From Sulfurimonas sp. (lineage in GTDB: Bacteria > Campylobacterota > Campylobacteria > Campylobacterales > Sulfurimonadaceae), in NCBI GenBank assembly GCA_015663215.1, contig DQSP01000015.1:1-6120 (forward strand): 6,120 nucleotides of DNA. Direction: 5' to 3'. Shown piece after piece: positions 1 to 6,120 of this stretch. The first letter of the stretch is position 1; each line of letters opens with the position of its first letter. Made by a program: the position numbers and the translations under genes. The notes beneath the pieces were generated by a model, which had not been told where the DNA came from, did not search any database, and worked only from the letters and a program-made list of their open reading frames with translations.

Positions 1-300
1 ATTTCTATTAAAGTCATAAATTAACTCTTGGTATTTGAGCATTCCCTCTGTTCTACCACTTGAAATGACAATATTTGCTTTTGCATTGTGAACTTCAAAA
101 ATTCTATAGGCCATATTGAGATTATCAAAGGATTTAAAGTATTGTACTTTTTGTGTATAAAAATAAGGGGATATTTTTGTAAAGTAGTTATTTTTCAACT
201 CTTTTTCTGAAGTTATTTTATACTTTTTGTTAATATTATTAAAACTCTCAAAAGCAATTAAGTTGCAAAGGAGTATGAGAGTTAAAAGTATAGTTTTCAT
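1..300 (-). CDS. Exported alpha/beta-hydrolase, lysophospholipase L2 (PldB)-like, N-terminal 100 residues
   Basis: The gene starts at ATG 300-298 and runs off the left edge, so only the first 100 codons are visible. Residues 1-18 are a short basic start plus a leucine-rich hydrophobic stretch (KTILLTLILLCNLIAF), which looks like a Sec signal peptide. The Cys at 12 lacks a good lipobox, so a lipoprotein is less likely. Residues 77-97 (IVISSGRTEGMLKYQELIYDF) resemble the start of the hydrolase core in PldB-type lysophospholipases, where a 'PGRxES..KY.EL..DL' segment forms the first strand and oxyanion region. The nucleophile elbow and the rest of the triad would lie outside the window. Such enzymes remove the remaining acyl chain from lysophospholipids; a monoacylglycerol lipase is a possible alternative. 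The start lies 2 nt after the murE stop with no clear Shine-Dalgarno sequence, which suggests translational coupling to murE. Substrate and cell location are inferred. Confidence 0.72.
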   Translation of the reverse strand, partial: MKTILLTLILLCNLIAFESFNNINKKYKITSEKELKNNYFTKISPYFYTQKVQYFKSFDNLNMAYRIFEVHNAKANIVISSGRTEGMLKYQELIYDFNRN

Positions 301-302
301 TA

Positions 303-1595
303 CTAAAGGTTTAAAATCTTTCGGACAACTTCTCTATCATCAAAGGGGAATTTTTCATCATAAATAATTTGATGTGACTCATCACCTTTGCCTAAGATTA
401 CCACAACTTCTTCATCCTCTTGTGACTCTAGTGCCATCTCAATAGCTTTTCTTCTATCGAGTTCTACAACTACATTTGTCGGATCAACTATACCACTTAG
501 TATATCAGCTACTATACTCTCTGGGTCTTCATGACGAGGATTATCAGTAGTTATAAAGACTTTTTTTGCCAAAGAAGCAGCAACTCTACCCATAATAGGA
601 CGCTTAATAGTATCTCTATCTCCACCTGCACCAAAAACGACTATAAGTTCTTTCTCTTTTAAAGCATTAAGTACTTGCTGCATTCCATCAGGTGTATGTG
701 CGAAATCTACTATAACATTTGGTAAAACACAAACCTGTTCCATTCTCCCACTCACACCAGCAAAATTATCGACTACTTCTGCTATCTCTTCTAAACTTTT
801 ATCTGTAATAAGGTGTACAGCAGCTATAGCTCCCATTAAGTTATAAAGATTAAAAAAGCCATGTGTAGAAGCAGTAAAAGGGACAATCTCTTGGAAATGT
901 TGAATAATACCACTACTACCATCATTAAGCGAGTATGCCATAAGTCTATAAGTAGAAGGGTTTTCAATACTATAGGTAAATGCATTTTTAAAATTAAACT
1001 TTGCTCTTGGTTCATCTTTATTTATAAGTTTTTTGCCTTCATCAGAAAAGAAAGAGTTTTTAACATAGATGTAATCTTCAAGTGTCTTATGATAATCAAG
1101 ATGATCTTGTGTAATGTTTGTTAAAATTTTCAGCTCAAAGTTAAGTCCTTCTATACGCTTTTGTGCGATAGCATGAGAACTCACTTCCATTATAAAGTAT
1201 TCGCATCCAGCTTCAACTGCCTGATAGATATGTCTAAAAGTGTTTAAAACAGAGGGGGTTGTAAGAGTCTTCCCTTCTGTCACTTCATCATTCATAAACA
1301 GACCACGTGTTCCTTGCATAGCAGTTTTGTATCCGAGGTCAAGTAAAAACGAATAGATAGCACTAGCAGTGGTTGTCTTTCCGTTAGTACCTGTAATACC
1401 TACTATTTTTATCTTATCGATTCCAAAAAGAGAAGCGATATCTTTAATTTTTATAATTGAGTGTGCTTGATTATCTTTTGCATTTTGAAGGTATTTTTCA
1501 TTTTGTGTGGTAAGAACAAAGGCTGTATCATCATTACACTCTTGAGAATTTTCTGTTACATATTTATAGGCTTGATTTGGTAGTTCTATTTTCAA
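303..1595 (-). CDS. murE: UDP-N-acetylmuramoyl-L-alanyl-D-glutamate--2,6-diaminopimelate ligase (MurE)
   Basis: This is the cytoplasmic Mur ligase that uses ATP to add meso-diaminopimelate to UDP-MurNAc-L-Ala-D-Glu in peptidoglycan synthesis. In the 430-residue product I see the P-loop GTNGKTTT (69-76), MEVSSHA (136-142), TNITQDHLDYH (159-169), K179 in 'YIYVKNSFF' (position of the carbamylated lysine), FAHTPDG (298-304), GAGGDRD (322-328) and DNPRHEDP (351-358). The DNPR motif is the family signature for diaminopimelate rather than lysine. The usual GKGHE is GKGDE here (402-406), keeping the Gly and Glu. About 66 residues precede the P-loop, against roughly 110 in E. coli, so the UDP-binding N-terminal domain is short. 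The start is TTG (1595-1593): an in-frame TAG sits directly upstream and the next in-frame ATG is codon 94, beyond the P-loop. The start overlaps the upstream stop as TTGA. Confidence 0.97.
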   Translation of the reverse strand: MKIELPNQAYKYVTENSQECNDDTAFVLTTQNEKYLQNAKDNQAHSIIKIKDIASLFGIDKIKIVGITGTNGKTTTASAIYSFLLDLGYKTAMQGTRGLFMNDEVTEGKTLTTPSVLNTFRHIYQAVEAGCEYFIMEVSSHAIAQKRIEGLNFELKILTNITQDHLDYHKTLEDYIYVKNSFFSDEGKKLINKDEPRAKFNFKNAFTYSIENPSTYRLMAYSLNDGSSGIIQHFQEIVPFTASTHGFFNLYNLMGAIAAVHLITDKSLEEIAEVVDNFAGVSGRMEQVCVLPNVIVDFAHTPDGMQQVLNALKEKELIVVFGAGGDRDTIKRPIMGRVAASLAKKVFITTDNPRHEDPESIVADILSGIVDPTNVVVELDRRKAIEMALESQEDEEVVVILGKGDESHQIIYDEKFPFDDREVVRKILNL

Positions 1596-2179
1596 CTATT
1601 TTTGCCTTTGGCTAATTTTTTTAAAAGTTTTCGCAGTAGCTTATCACTAGGATAGATACTCAGAGCATTTTCTAAGTATGTAAGTGCCATCTCTGCAAAA
1701 TCATGCTCTATAAGTCTCTCTAAAAAATCAATGAAGTCATCTTTTTGTGTGATAATAACGCGAGTTGAGAACATTATATTTTCAAAAGTTTCTCTAAACT
1801 CTCCACCCTCATCGAGTATCTTTTTAAAATCTTTATAAAGTATACCATCTTCAAGTTCTAAACGATCACGAAGAGGATCAGCAAAAATCTGACTCAACTT
1901 TTCTAAAGAACCATCAATATTTTTGAGGATTTCACGCATGACTTTGTCTGCTTCATCTGTGTCTGTCTCTTTAAGTACCTCATAGTAATCAAAAAGTGCC
2001 TCAGCACCACCTTCACCACTCATCGCCATCTCAGAAAGTATAACGCCATTGTACGCTTCAGTTGAATTAGGATAGTTTTGTAAAACTGTTGCAAACTTTT
2101 CTAAAGCATTTTTATACTCTGCTTTAGTAAAACTCTCTTTAGCTTGTGATAATATTTGGTATTTACTGATTGTACTCAT
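1592..2179 (-). CDS. TPR-like helical protein of unknown function between nifU and murE
   Basis: The product is a 195-residue, soluble, acidic and almost wholly helical protein with no signal peptide or membrane segment. Residues about 6-45 (SKYQILSQAKESFTKAEYKNALEKFATVLQNYPNSTEAYNG, read in parts) match a tetratricopeptide repeat: a helix with the small residues at the usual places, then 'YPNSTEAYNG'. A second degenerate repeat is at about 160-180 (FAEMALTYLENALSIYPSD). The middle (about 60-150) is charged and helical with no motif I recognise. TPRs bind proteins, so a scaffold or assembly role is possible, but no partner can be read from the sequence. It starts 11 nt after the nifU-like stop without a clear Shine-Dalgarno sequence, and its TGA stop overlaps the murE TTG start. 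From memory, C. jejuni (Cj1639-Cj1641) and H. pylori (HP1492-HP1494) have a hypothetical gene in the same place, which suggests a conserved role. Confidence 0.85.
   Translation of the reverse strand: MSTISKYQILSQAKESFTKAEYKNALEKFATVLQNYPNSTEAYNGVILSEMAMSGEGGAEALFDYYEVLKETDTDEADKVMREILKNIDGSLEKLSQIFADPLRDRLELEDGILYKDFKKILDEGGEFRETFENIMFSTRVIITQKDDFIDFLERLIEHDFAEMALTYLENALSIYPSDKLLRKLLKKLAKGKNS
1605..1609 (-). promoter_or_regulatory. Ribosome binding site of murE inside the preceding gene
   Basis: On the minus strand AAAGG lies 9 nt upstream of the TTG start of murE, within the last codons of the TPR-like gene. It is a modest Shine-Dalgarno match, but together with the in-frame TAG just before the TTG it supports this rare start codon. 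Because the site is inside the upstream reading frame, ribosomes finishing that gene pass over it and can reinitiate. Confidence 0.5.
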
Positions 2180-2190
2180 TTAGATAAAAC

Positions 2191-2466
2191 TTATAAATTG
2201 TCTATATCATTTTCCATACCCGCTGGTACATTTATGACAGTCAGTTCGGGGTGAATATCCATTCTAAGTTGACGCTCTACACCATACTTCAGTGTTGTTC
2301 CACTACTAGCACATCCTATACAAGCACCTTTAAGCTGTACATAAACAGCTCCATTTTTCACTGTGAGGAAGTCTATATCTCCACCATCTAATGCCAATGA
2401 AGGTCTTACTTTATCTATAACAACTTTTACTGGGTCTATTAACTCTTCATCTGAAAATGGAATCAT
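2191..2466 (-). CDS. NifU C-terminal-domain (Nfu-type) iron-sulfur cluster scaffold protein
   Basis: The 91-residue product is a stand-alone NifU C-terminal domain. Residues 21-31 (RPSLALDGGDI) are the family signature, and the CxxC pair C49/C52 in GACIGCASS would hold a 4Fe-4S cluster shared between two subunits. Proteins of this type receive clusters and pass them to apo-enzymes in the cytoplasm; this one lacks both the IscU-like N-terminal domain of full NifU and the A-type domain of E. coli NfuA. Cluster targets cannot be told from sequence. The ATG has a good Shine-Dalgarno sequence (TAAGGA on the minus strand, 2472-2477) 5 nt upstream, and an 83-nt spacer with a plausible promoter lies before it, so this gene probably opens the nifU / TPR-like / murE / hydrolase unit. 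No link between cluster delivery and MurE, which contains no iron-sulfur cluster, is implied. Confidence 0.93.
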   Translation of the reverse strand: MIPFSDEELIDPVKVVIDKVRPSLALDGGDIDFLTVKNGAVYVQLKGACIGCASSGTTLKYGVERQLRMDIHPELTVINVPAGMENDIDNL

Positions 2467-2499
2467 ATTTATCCTTAATTTAACTATTTATTTATTTGT

Positions 2500-2529
2500 A
2501 TCATAAAATATGACAATATCGCTTAACAA
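2500..2529 (-). promoter_or_regulatory. Candidate sigma-70 promoter for the nifU-like / murE unit
   Basis: On the minus strand a TTGTTA (2529-2524) and a TATGAT (2505-2500) are 18 nt apart. Transcription would start near 2493, about 27 nt before the nifU-like ATG. The spacer is very AT-rich, so chance matches are easy. The -10 lies within a 10-bp direct repeat (see the repeat entry). Confidence 0.4.
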
Positions 2530-2540
2530 GTCATAAAATA
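2501..2540. repeat. Paired 10-bp direct repeat at the nifU promoter
   Basis: TCATAAAATA occurs at 2501-2510 and again at 2531-2540, exactly 30 bp apart, or about three helical turns. One copy covers most of the proposed -10 box and the other lies just upstream of the -35 box. In addition TATGAC (2509-2514) and GTCATA (2530-2535) form a 6-bp inverted repeat with a 15-nt centre. The placement would suit a regulator site, but the DNA is AT-rich and no known operator is recognised. Confidence 0.35.
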
Positions 2541-2549
2541 ATATATTAA

Positions 2550-3767
2550 CTATTCTTTTAAAGCCATTATATCGTATACATAAGAGGACTTTCTCATTCC
2601 AATGAGTATATAATCGATATTCTCTCTTTGTGATAAGAATTTTAATGCACACTCTTGTAAAGAAACACTACACTCTGTTAAATGCTCTTTGAGTGCAATT
2701 CTTGTATTTTTAGAACACTCATAAGCCACCATTTTTCTATACTCTCTCAAAAACATGTCTACATAACTGAACATTGTATTAAAACTTTGTTCATCAAGAC
2801 CTTCTAAACTTTTTTGAATATGTGGAATAATTTGAGAATATAAAAAACTATCATAGTCCCCTATCCAACCATATTTATGCTTATTATCATCTAGCTGTTC
2901 TATCATATTGTAGAGTGATCGCAACTCATCACTGTCACTCACTTGGAGAAGTTCATTAAGATGGTTGTAGTACTCACTACTCTCATTATAATCAGCTAGT
3001 CTGTACATCAACTCACCCTTTTGTGCATTTAAAGGACGGTTTACTAACACTCTGAGTCCATTTTTCTTAGCCCATGTGGCACATTTAAGACCTTTAGTTT
3101 CAAGCATATTAATAGGGAGTTCAATAGTTGTAAAACTATGTGTTTTATTTCTTGCTATCTCTGCTGCTTTTTGCGCTAGTGTAATTAAATCTTCATAAGG
3201 TAAGAATTCATCATCATTATGTTCTTTAGAAAAACTATTAGAACTAATGCCGTAACTTTTAATAGTACCGTTATCTACCTGCTCTTCTAGTGCAACAAAA
3301 ACATCAAATATTCTGTCAAACATATTATCAAGTGCTTCATCTCTAGGCATATTTTTATTTAATGCATTAAAAATATAATACTCTGGATTATGCAGTAAGT
3401 AACAATCTATTTGAGTGAGTTCTAAACGCAGGAGTGACTTTTCGAGTTGATCTAACATAAAAGACTTACTAATGGAGTGAAAACAAGACTCAGAGTACTC
3501 TACGACATCTTCAAAAGGCTCTTCTTTATGACGCAGCATATTTGAGCCTTGAATGTAACCAAACTTACTCACTATTTCAACTTCATCGCGTATAGTCTCA
3601 TCAAAATGTCTTAAAGCTTTTGCAATAGCTTTTTCAGAAGCACCATCCATATAGTTTGTAGATGTATCAATAAGTCTAACACCAGCTTCAATAGCATCTA
3701 TTATAGCTTGAATATGTTGGGGGTTTTCGTTCGTGACTCGGTAAGTTCCAAATGCGAAATTACTCAT
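2550..3767 (-). CDS. Aldo/keto reductase family oxidoreductase with enlarged C-terminal region
   Basis: The product has 405 residues. The aldo/keto reductase catalytic tetrad is complete: D34 and Y39 in 'LIDTSTNYMDG', K68 in 'IVSKFGY' and H126 in 'CYLLHNPEY'. 'GTIKSYGISSNS' (167-178) and the C-terminal 'SLQECALKFLSQ...IDYILIGMRKSS' (369-395) are the usual barrel and NADP-loop regions. The enzyme should therefore reduce an aldehyde or ketone, or oxidise an alcohol or sugar, with NAD(P)H in the cytoplasm; the substrate is unknown. Typical members have 280-340 residues. The excess lies mainly at about 255-350, a charged helical stretch rich in Tyr, Asp and Glu, plus a smaller insertion at about 73-100 before the catalytic His. 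The ATG has a GAGAG ribosome site 6 nt upstream. It sits alone between the ribosomal operon and the nifU-murE cluster with no clear terminator after it, so readthrough into nifU is possible. Confidence 0.88.
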   Translation of the reverse strand: MSNFAFGTYRVTNENPQHIQAIIDAIEAGVRLIDTSTNYMDGASEKAIAKALRHFDETIRDEVEIVSKFGYIQGSNMLRHKEEPFEDVVEYSESCFHSISKSFMLDQLEKSLLRLELTQIDCYLLHNPEYYIFNALNKNMPRDEALDNMFDRIFDVFVALEEQVDNGTIKSYGISSNSFSKEHNDDEFLPYEDLITLAQKAAEIARNKTHSFTTIELPINMLETKGLKCATWAKKNGLRVLVNRPLNAQKGELMYRLADYNESSEYYNHLNELLQVSDSDELRSLYNMIEQLDDNKHKYGWIGDYDSFLYSQIIPHIQKSLEGLDEQSFNTMFSYVDMFLREYRKMVAYECSKNTRIALKEHLTECSVSLQECALKFLSQRENIDYILIGMRKSSYVYDIMALKE

Positions 3768-3826
3768 TTTTTTCTCTCTTTATAAAAGTATTTTAGAATT
3801 CGGAAGTCCTCTTTTTGAGGCTAAAA

Positions 3827-3843
3827 GTTTAAAGGGGTTAAAC
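3827..3843. repeat. Inverted repeat overlapping the rplQ-distal hairpin
   Basis: GTTTAA (3827-3832) and TTAAAC (3838-3843) can pair around a 5-nt centre. The right arm shares 3840-3843 with the arm of the neighbouring 10-bp hairpin, so the two structures cannot form together. The stem is short and AT-rich. Confidence 0.3.
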
Positions 3844-3862
3844 GCAGTTATAAACTGCGTTT
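3840..3862 (-). terminator. Probable hairpin terminator of the alpha ribosomal operon
   Basis: AAACGCAGTT (3840-3849) pairs perfectly with AACTGCGTTT (3853-3862) around a 3-nt loop, 18 nt after the rplQ stop. On the minus strand the stem ends in TTT and is followed by AACCCC, so the U-tract is poor. The perfect stem at an operon end supports a terminator or RNA-processing/stability element. The rest of the interval 3768-3880 is AT-rich; a weak 4-bp CCTC/GAGG stem lies at 3808-3820, and no convincing promoter for the aldo/keto reductase is visible. Confidence 0.5.
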
Positions 3863-3880
3863 AGATTTAAAAAGTAGTAA

Positions 3881-4231
3881 TTATACTAGCTCGATAAATG
3901 CCATTGTAGTAGCATCACCACGACGAATTCTAGTTCTAGTAATTCTTGTGTATCCACCAGCACGTTCAACGTACTTAGGAGCGATTTCATTTACTAGTTT
4001 TTTAGTAGCTTCTTTACTTTGAAGCGCAGCAAATACTGATCTGTGAGCATTAGAGTCATTCTTACCAGCGATTGTGATAAGTTTTTCTACGTATGAACGT
4101 AGCTCTTTTGCTTTAATAGCAGTAGTTTCGATTTTTCCATGTTCTATTAACGAAATACTAAGATTTTTAAGAAGTGCAGCTCTATGTGTACTTGTACGAC
4201 CTAGTTTACGATATCCATGACGGTGTCTCAT
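3881..4231 (-). CDS. rplQ: 50S ribosomal protein L17
   Basis: L17 is a protein of the bacterial large ribosomal subunit located near the exit-tunnel side. The 116-residue product has the full family pattern: [24 protein letters not shown] at the start (shown here as the first 24 residues in two parts, [12 protein letters not shown] and [12 protein letters not shown]), '[15 protein letters not shown]' (31-45) and '[25 protein letters not shown]' at the end. Length and both ends fit a complete protein. A Shine-Dalgarno sequence (AGAGGA on the minus strand, 4238-4243) is 6 nt before the ATG and lies directly after the rpoA stop, with 13 nt between the genes. As in most bacteria it is the last gene of the alpha operon, and a hairpin follows it. 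Confidence 0.98.
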   Translation of the reverse strand: MRHRHGYRKLGRTSTHRAALLKNLSISLIEHGKIETTAIKAKELRSYVEKLITIAGKNDSNAHRSVFAALQSKEATKKLVNEIAPKYVERAGGYTRITRTRIRRGDATTMAFIELV

Positions 4232-4244
4232 ATCTAATCCTCTA

Positions 4245-5243
4245 TTAAGCTTGTAAAGCTTCTATTTTCTTTTTTAACGCAGTAACTACGTCATCTGCTA
4301 AGTCTGCACCTACGGCAAAACCAAACTCTTGAACTTTCTCAACGATTTCATCGTATGATTTCTTTCCAAGGTTTTTAACATTTTTCAAGTCATTAGTACT
4401 CATAAGTGTAATTTCACCTATAAGTTTAATGTTTGAACGATCAAGACAGTTAAAACTACGAGCACTTAAACCTAAACTATCAATGTTAGTCGTTAGTTTT
4501 TTAAGATCTGGTGACTCTTCAACTCTCTCTATTGTTACAGGTGCTTTAATACTAATCTCTGAGTTAAATACTGCAAGTTGTGCGTACATAACTTCTAAAG
4601 AGTTTCTAAATGCATCTACTGGTGTAATTTGACCATCAGTTTTAATTCTTAAAATTACTCTTTCAAAGTTAGGATTGTCTTCTACAAGAACATTCTCAAT
4701 TTTGTAAGTAGCACTTCTAACAGGAGTAAAGAAAGCATCTAAAGCGATATAACCATCTTCTAACTCTTCATAAGTATCTTCACTAGGAACATATCCGATA
4801 CCTTGAGCAATTTTAATGCTAAAGTTAAGAGTAGAATCTTCATTTAAAGTAGCAAGTGGAGCATCTGGTGTTACCACATCTACTTCATCACTACTTAAAT
4901 CAGAACCTTTAATAGTACAAGGACCTGCGAAGCTATAGTTAATCTCTGCTTCTGTTGCATCATCGTTTAGTTTAAAACGAATCTCTTTAAGATTTAAAAT
5001 AAAATCTGAAATGTCTTCAAGCATACCACGCACTGAGTCAAACTCGTGCTTAGCACCCTCGATTTTTATAGCAATTGGTGCATAACCAACTGAGCTACTT
5101 AATAGAAAACGGCGAAGTGGATGAGCTAAAGAGATAGCATAACCCGTTTCAAATGGGTATGCTATTATGTTAGCTTCATTTTCACTAATCTGTTCTACCT
5201 CAAACTCTTGTGGAGCAAGTGGAGTAGTTTTAATTTTTTTCAT
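4245..5243 (-). CDS. rpoA: DNA-directed RNA polymerase subunit alpha
   Basis: This is the alpha subunit, which dimerises to nucleate RNA polymerase assembly and contacts promoter DNA and regulators. In the 332-residue product the N-terminal domain has '[12 protein letters not shown]' (39-50), the dimerisation/assembly signature, and '[22 protein letters not shown]' as a core segment (65-86). After a linker near 235-250 comes the C-terminal domain (about 252-310) with 'SARSFNCLD' and '[10 protein letters not shown]'. Counting a 3-residue offset from E. coli, the UP-element residues are kept: L259, R262, N265, C266, G293, K295, S296 and E299; the E. coli Lys271 position is Asp (268). The N-terminal part diverges from E. 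coli, as I expect for Campylobacterota. The ATG has AAAGGG (5253-5258) 9 nt upstream. It lies between rpsD (27 nt) and rplQ (13 nt), the standard place. Confidence 0.98.
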   Translation of the reverse strand: MKKIKTTPLAPQEFEVEQISENEANIIAYPFETGYAISLAHPLRRFLLSSSVGYAPIAIKIEGAKHEFDSVRGMLEDISDFILNLKEIRFKLNDDATEAEINYSFAGPCTIKGSDLSSDEVDVVTPDAPLATLNEDSTLNFSIKIAQGIGYVPSEDTYEELEDGYIALDAFFTPVRSATYKIENVLVEDNPNFERVILRIKTDGQITPVDAFRNSLEVMYAQLAVFNSEISIKAPVTIERVEESPDLKKLTTNIDSLGLSARSFNCLDRSNIKLIGEITLMSTNDLKNVKNLGKKSYDEIVEKVQEFGFAVGADLADDVVTALKKKIEALQA

Positions 5244-5270
5244 ATATTAACGCCCTTTTATTATTAATTA

Positions 5271-5897
5271 CTATTTAGAGTAAAGCTCAACGATTAAACG
5301 TTCTTCAACTGGAATAACAACTTCTTCACGCTCTGGTAAACGAGTAAAAATACCGTAAACTTTTTCAGCATCGATGTCAACCCATGGTGCAAGACCAGTT
5401 TGGTTTGTTAATTCAATTGCACGAACGATTTGTGCATTTTTTTTACTTGCTTCTTTAACTTCAATCTTTTGTCCCGGTTTAACACGGTAAGAAGGAATGT
5501 CAAGTTTTTTGCCATCTACTAAGATATGACCATGAGTTGTAAGCTGACGAGCGAATCTACGAGTAGATGCGAATCCCATTCTATAAACAACATTGTCTAA
5601 TCTGCTTTCGATAAGTGTAATAAGGTTTGTACCTGTATTTCCACTACGACGTTTTGCTTCTACGAATAAAGCACGAAAGCCTTTTTCAGAAACACCATAC
5701 ATGAATTTAGCTTTTTGCTTTTCATTAAGTTGTAAACCATACTCAGAAACTTTCTTACGTCTTTGACCATGCTGACCAGGACCGTAAGGTCTTTTTTCTA
5801 ATGCTGATTTACCAGCTAAACGACGCTCACCTTTAAGGTTAAGACTTACACCGAATCTTCGCTCAATTTTCTCTACTGGACCTCTATATCTTGCCAT
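5271..5897 (-). CDS. rpsD: 30S ribosomal protein S4
   Basis: S4 is a primary 16S rRNA-binding protein that starts small-subunit assembly. The 208-residue product begins [16 protein letters not shown], has '[16 protein letters not shown]' (34-49), and the S4 RNA-binding domain at about 99-147 with '[17 protein letters not shown]' and '[21 protein letters not shown]' split between two loops. It contains no cysteine at all, so it is the zinc-free (C-minus) form. In E. coli S4 represses translation of its own operon by binding leader RNA; any such site here would lie outside the window. Its strong Shine-Dalgarno sequence overlaps the rpsK stop codon, which suggests coupled translation. Length and both ends fit a complete gene. 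Confidence 0.98.
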   Translation of the reverse strand: MARYRGPVEKIERRFGVSLNLKGERRLAGKSALEKRPYGPGQHGQRRKKVSEYGLQLNEKQKAKFMYGVSEKGFRALFVEAKRRSGNTGTNLITLIESRLDNVVYRMGFASTRRFARQLTTHGHILVDGKKLDIPSYRVKPGQKIEVKEASKKNAQIVRAIELTNQTGLAPWVDIDAEKVYGIFTRLPEREEVVIPVEERLIVELYSK

Positions 5898-5904
5898 CAG
5901 TAAT

Positions 5905-5910
5905 CTCCTT
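5905..5910 (-). promoter_or_regulatory. Ribosome binding site of rpsD overlapping the rpsK stop
   Basis: AAGGAG on the minus strand lies 7 nt before the rpsD ATG and is the best Shine-Dalgarno match in the window. Its first two bases are the last two of the rpsK TAA stop (5911-5909), so ribosomes ending rpsK stand on it. Confidence 0.8.
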
Positions 5911-6120
5911 AAACTCTACGACGCTTAGGTGCGCGACAACCGTTATGTGGTAATGGTGTAACATCTTTCATAAATGTAACACGAATACCTTCGATAGCAC
6001 CAACAGCTTTAACTGCAGTCTCACGACCACTTCCTGGACCTTGAACTTTAATACCAAGTTCTTTGATACCATGTACTTGTGCTTTAGCTACTGCATCTTC
6101 AACTGCAGCCTGTGCAGCAA
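5909..6120 (-). CDS. rpsK: 30S ribosomal protein S11, C-terminal part
   Basis: The reading frame enters from the right edge and ends at TAA 5911-5909; 69 full codons are visible, about half of a usual S11 of roughly 130 residues. The visible protein contains '[16 protein letters not shown]' and ends '[23 protein letters not shown]' (last 23 residues, with [11 protein letters not shown] and the basic PKRRRV tail as key parts), the hallmark of S11. S11 lies on the platform of the small subunit and helps form the mRNA exit and decoding region. The start, Shine-Dalgarno sequence and any upstream rpsM are outside the window. It is followed 11 nt later by rpsD, the usual alpha-operon order. Confidence 0.97.
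   Translation of the reverse strand, partial: AAQAAVEDAVAKAQVHGIKELGIKVQGPGSGRETAVKAVGAIEGIRVTFMKDVTPLPHNGCRAPKRRRV

Noticed and set aside
1..60. Lipoprotein signal at Cys12 of the hydrolase
   Set aside because: The residues before the Cys are Leu-Leu rather than a small residue at -1, so a normal Sec signal peptide fits better.
861..1124. Plus-strand open frame of 87 codons inside murE
   Set aside because: It lies fully antisense to a well-supported murE, its protein is Cys/Lys/Ile-rich with no recognisable motif, and it has no convincing ribosome site.
2467..2549. Terminator after the aldo/keto reductase gene
   Set aside because: No GC-containing stem followed by a T-run is present on the minus strand; only the weak TATGAC/GTCATA inverted repeat is seen.
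3768..3800. Possible promoter for the aldo/keto reductase (TAAAAT and TATAAA boxes on the minus strand)
   Set aside because: The boxes sit in AT-rich DNA and no acceptable -35 box is found at a normal distance; expression from readthrough is equally possible.
3808..3820. CCTC/GAGG hairpin upstream of the aldo/keto reductase
   Set aside because: The stem has only 4 bp and no U-tract, so it is too weak to call as a separate element.
4429..4632. Plus-strand open frame of 67 codons inside rpoA
   Set aside because: It is antisense to the conserved C-terminal part of rpoA and has no motif, so it is a chance frame.

Overview
The window is AT-rich bacterial DNA in which every gene is on the minus strand, so transcription runs from the right edge to the left. 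The protein sequences point to a member of the Campylobacterota (the former Epsilonproteobacteria), probably a Sulfurimonas-like bacterium. The evidence is the divergent RpoA with an '[11 protein letters not shown]' N-terminal signature, a MurE with a shortened N-terminal domain, and the order nifU-like / hypothetical / murE, which from memory also occurs in Campylobacter jejuni and Helicobacter pylori. The genus is a guess; the phylum is fairly secure.

Right part (about 3880-6120): the end of the alpha ribosomal operon, in the order rpsK (S11, N-terminus outside the window), rpsD (S4), rpoA (RNA polymerase alpha) and rplQ (L17). Gaps are 11, 27 and 13 nt. rpsD, rpoA and rplQ have recognisable Shine-Dalgarno sequences, and the rpsD one overlaps the rpsK stop codon. 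The operon promoter lies outside the window. A perfect 10-bp inverted repeat follows rplQ and probably marks the operon end, although it lacks a good U-tract.

Middle (about 2550-3767): one gene for an aldo/keto reductase with the full catalytic tetrad. It is about 405 residues long and carries an extra, mostly helical segment before the C-terminal part of the barrel. Its substrate is unknown.

Left part (1-2520): after an 83-nt spacer with a plausible sigma-70 promoter comes a tight cluster: a NifU C-terminal-domain iron-sulfur scaffold protein, a TPR-like protein of unknown function, murE (the meso-diaminopimelate-adding ligase of peptidoglycan synthesis), and the start of an exported alpha/beta-hydrolase resembling lysophospholipase L2. 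The TPR-like gene and murE overlap through a TTGA junction, where murE starts with TTG. The hydrolase starts 2 nt after the murE stop. This looks like one translationally coupled transcription unit.

Most of the window is core genome. I see no mobile elements, CRISPR, tRNA or rRNA, and no clearly novel system. The items most worth a second look are the conserved unknown gene between nifU and murE, the enlarged aldo/keto reductase, and the repeat structures in the two intergenic regions.
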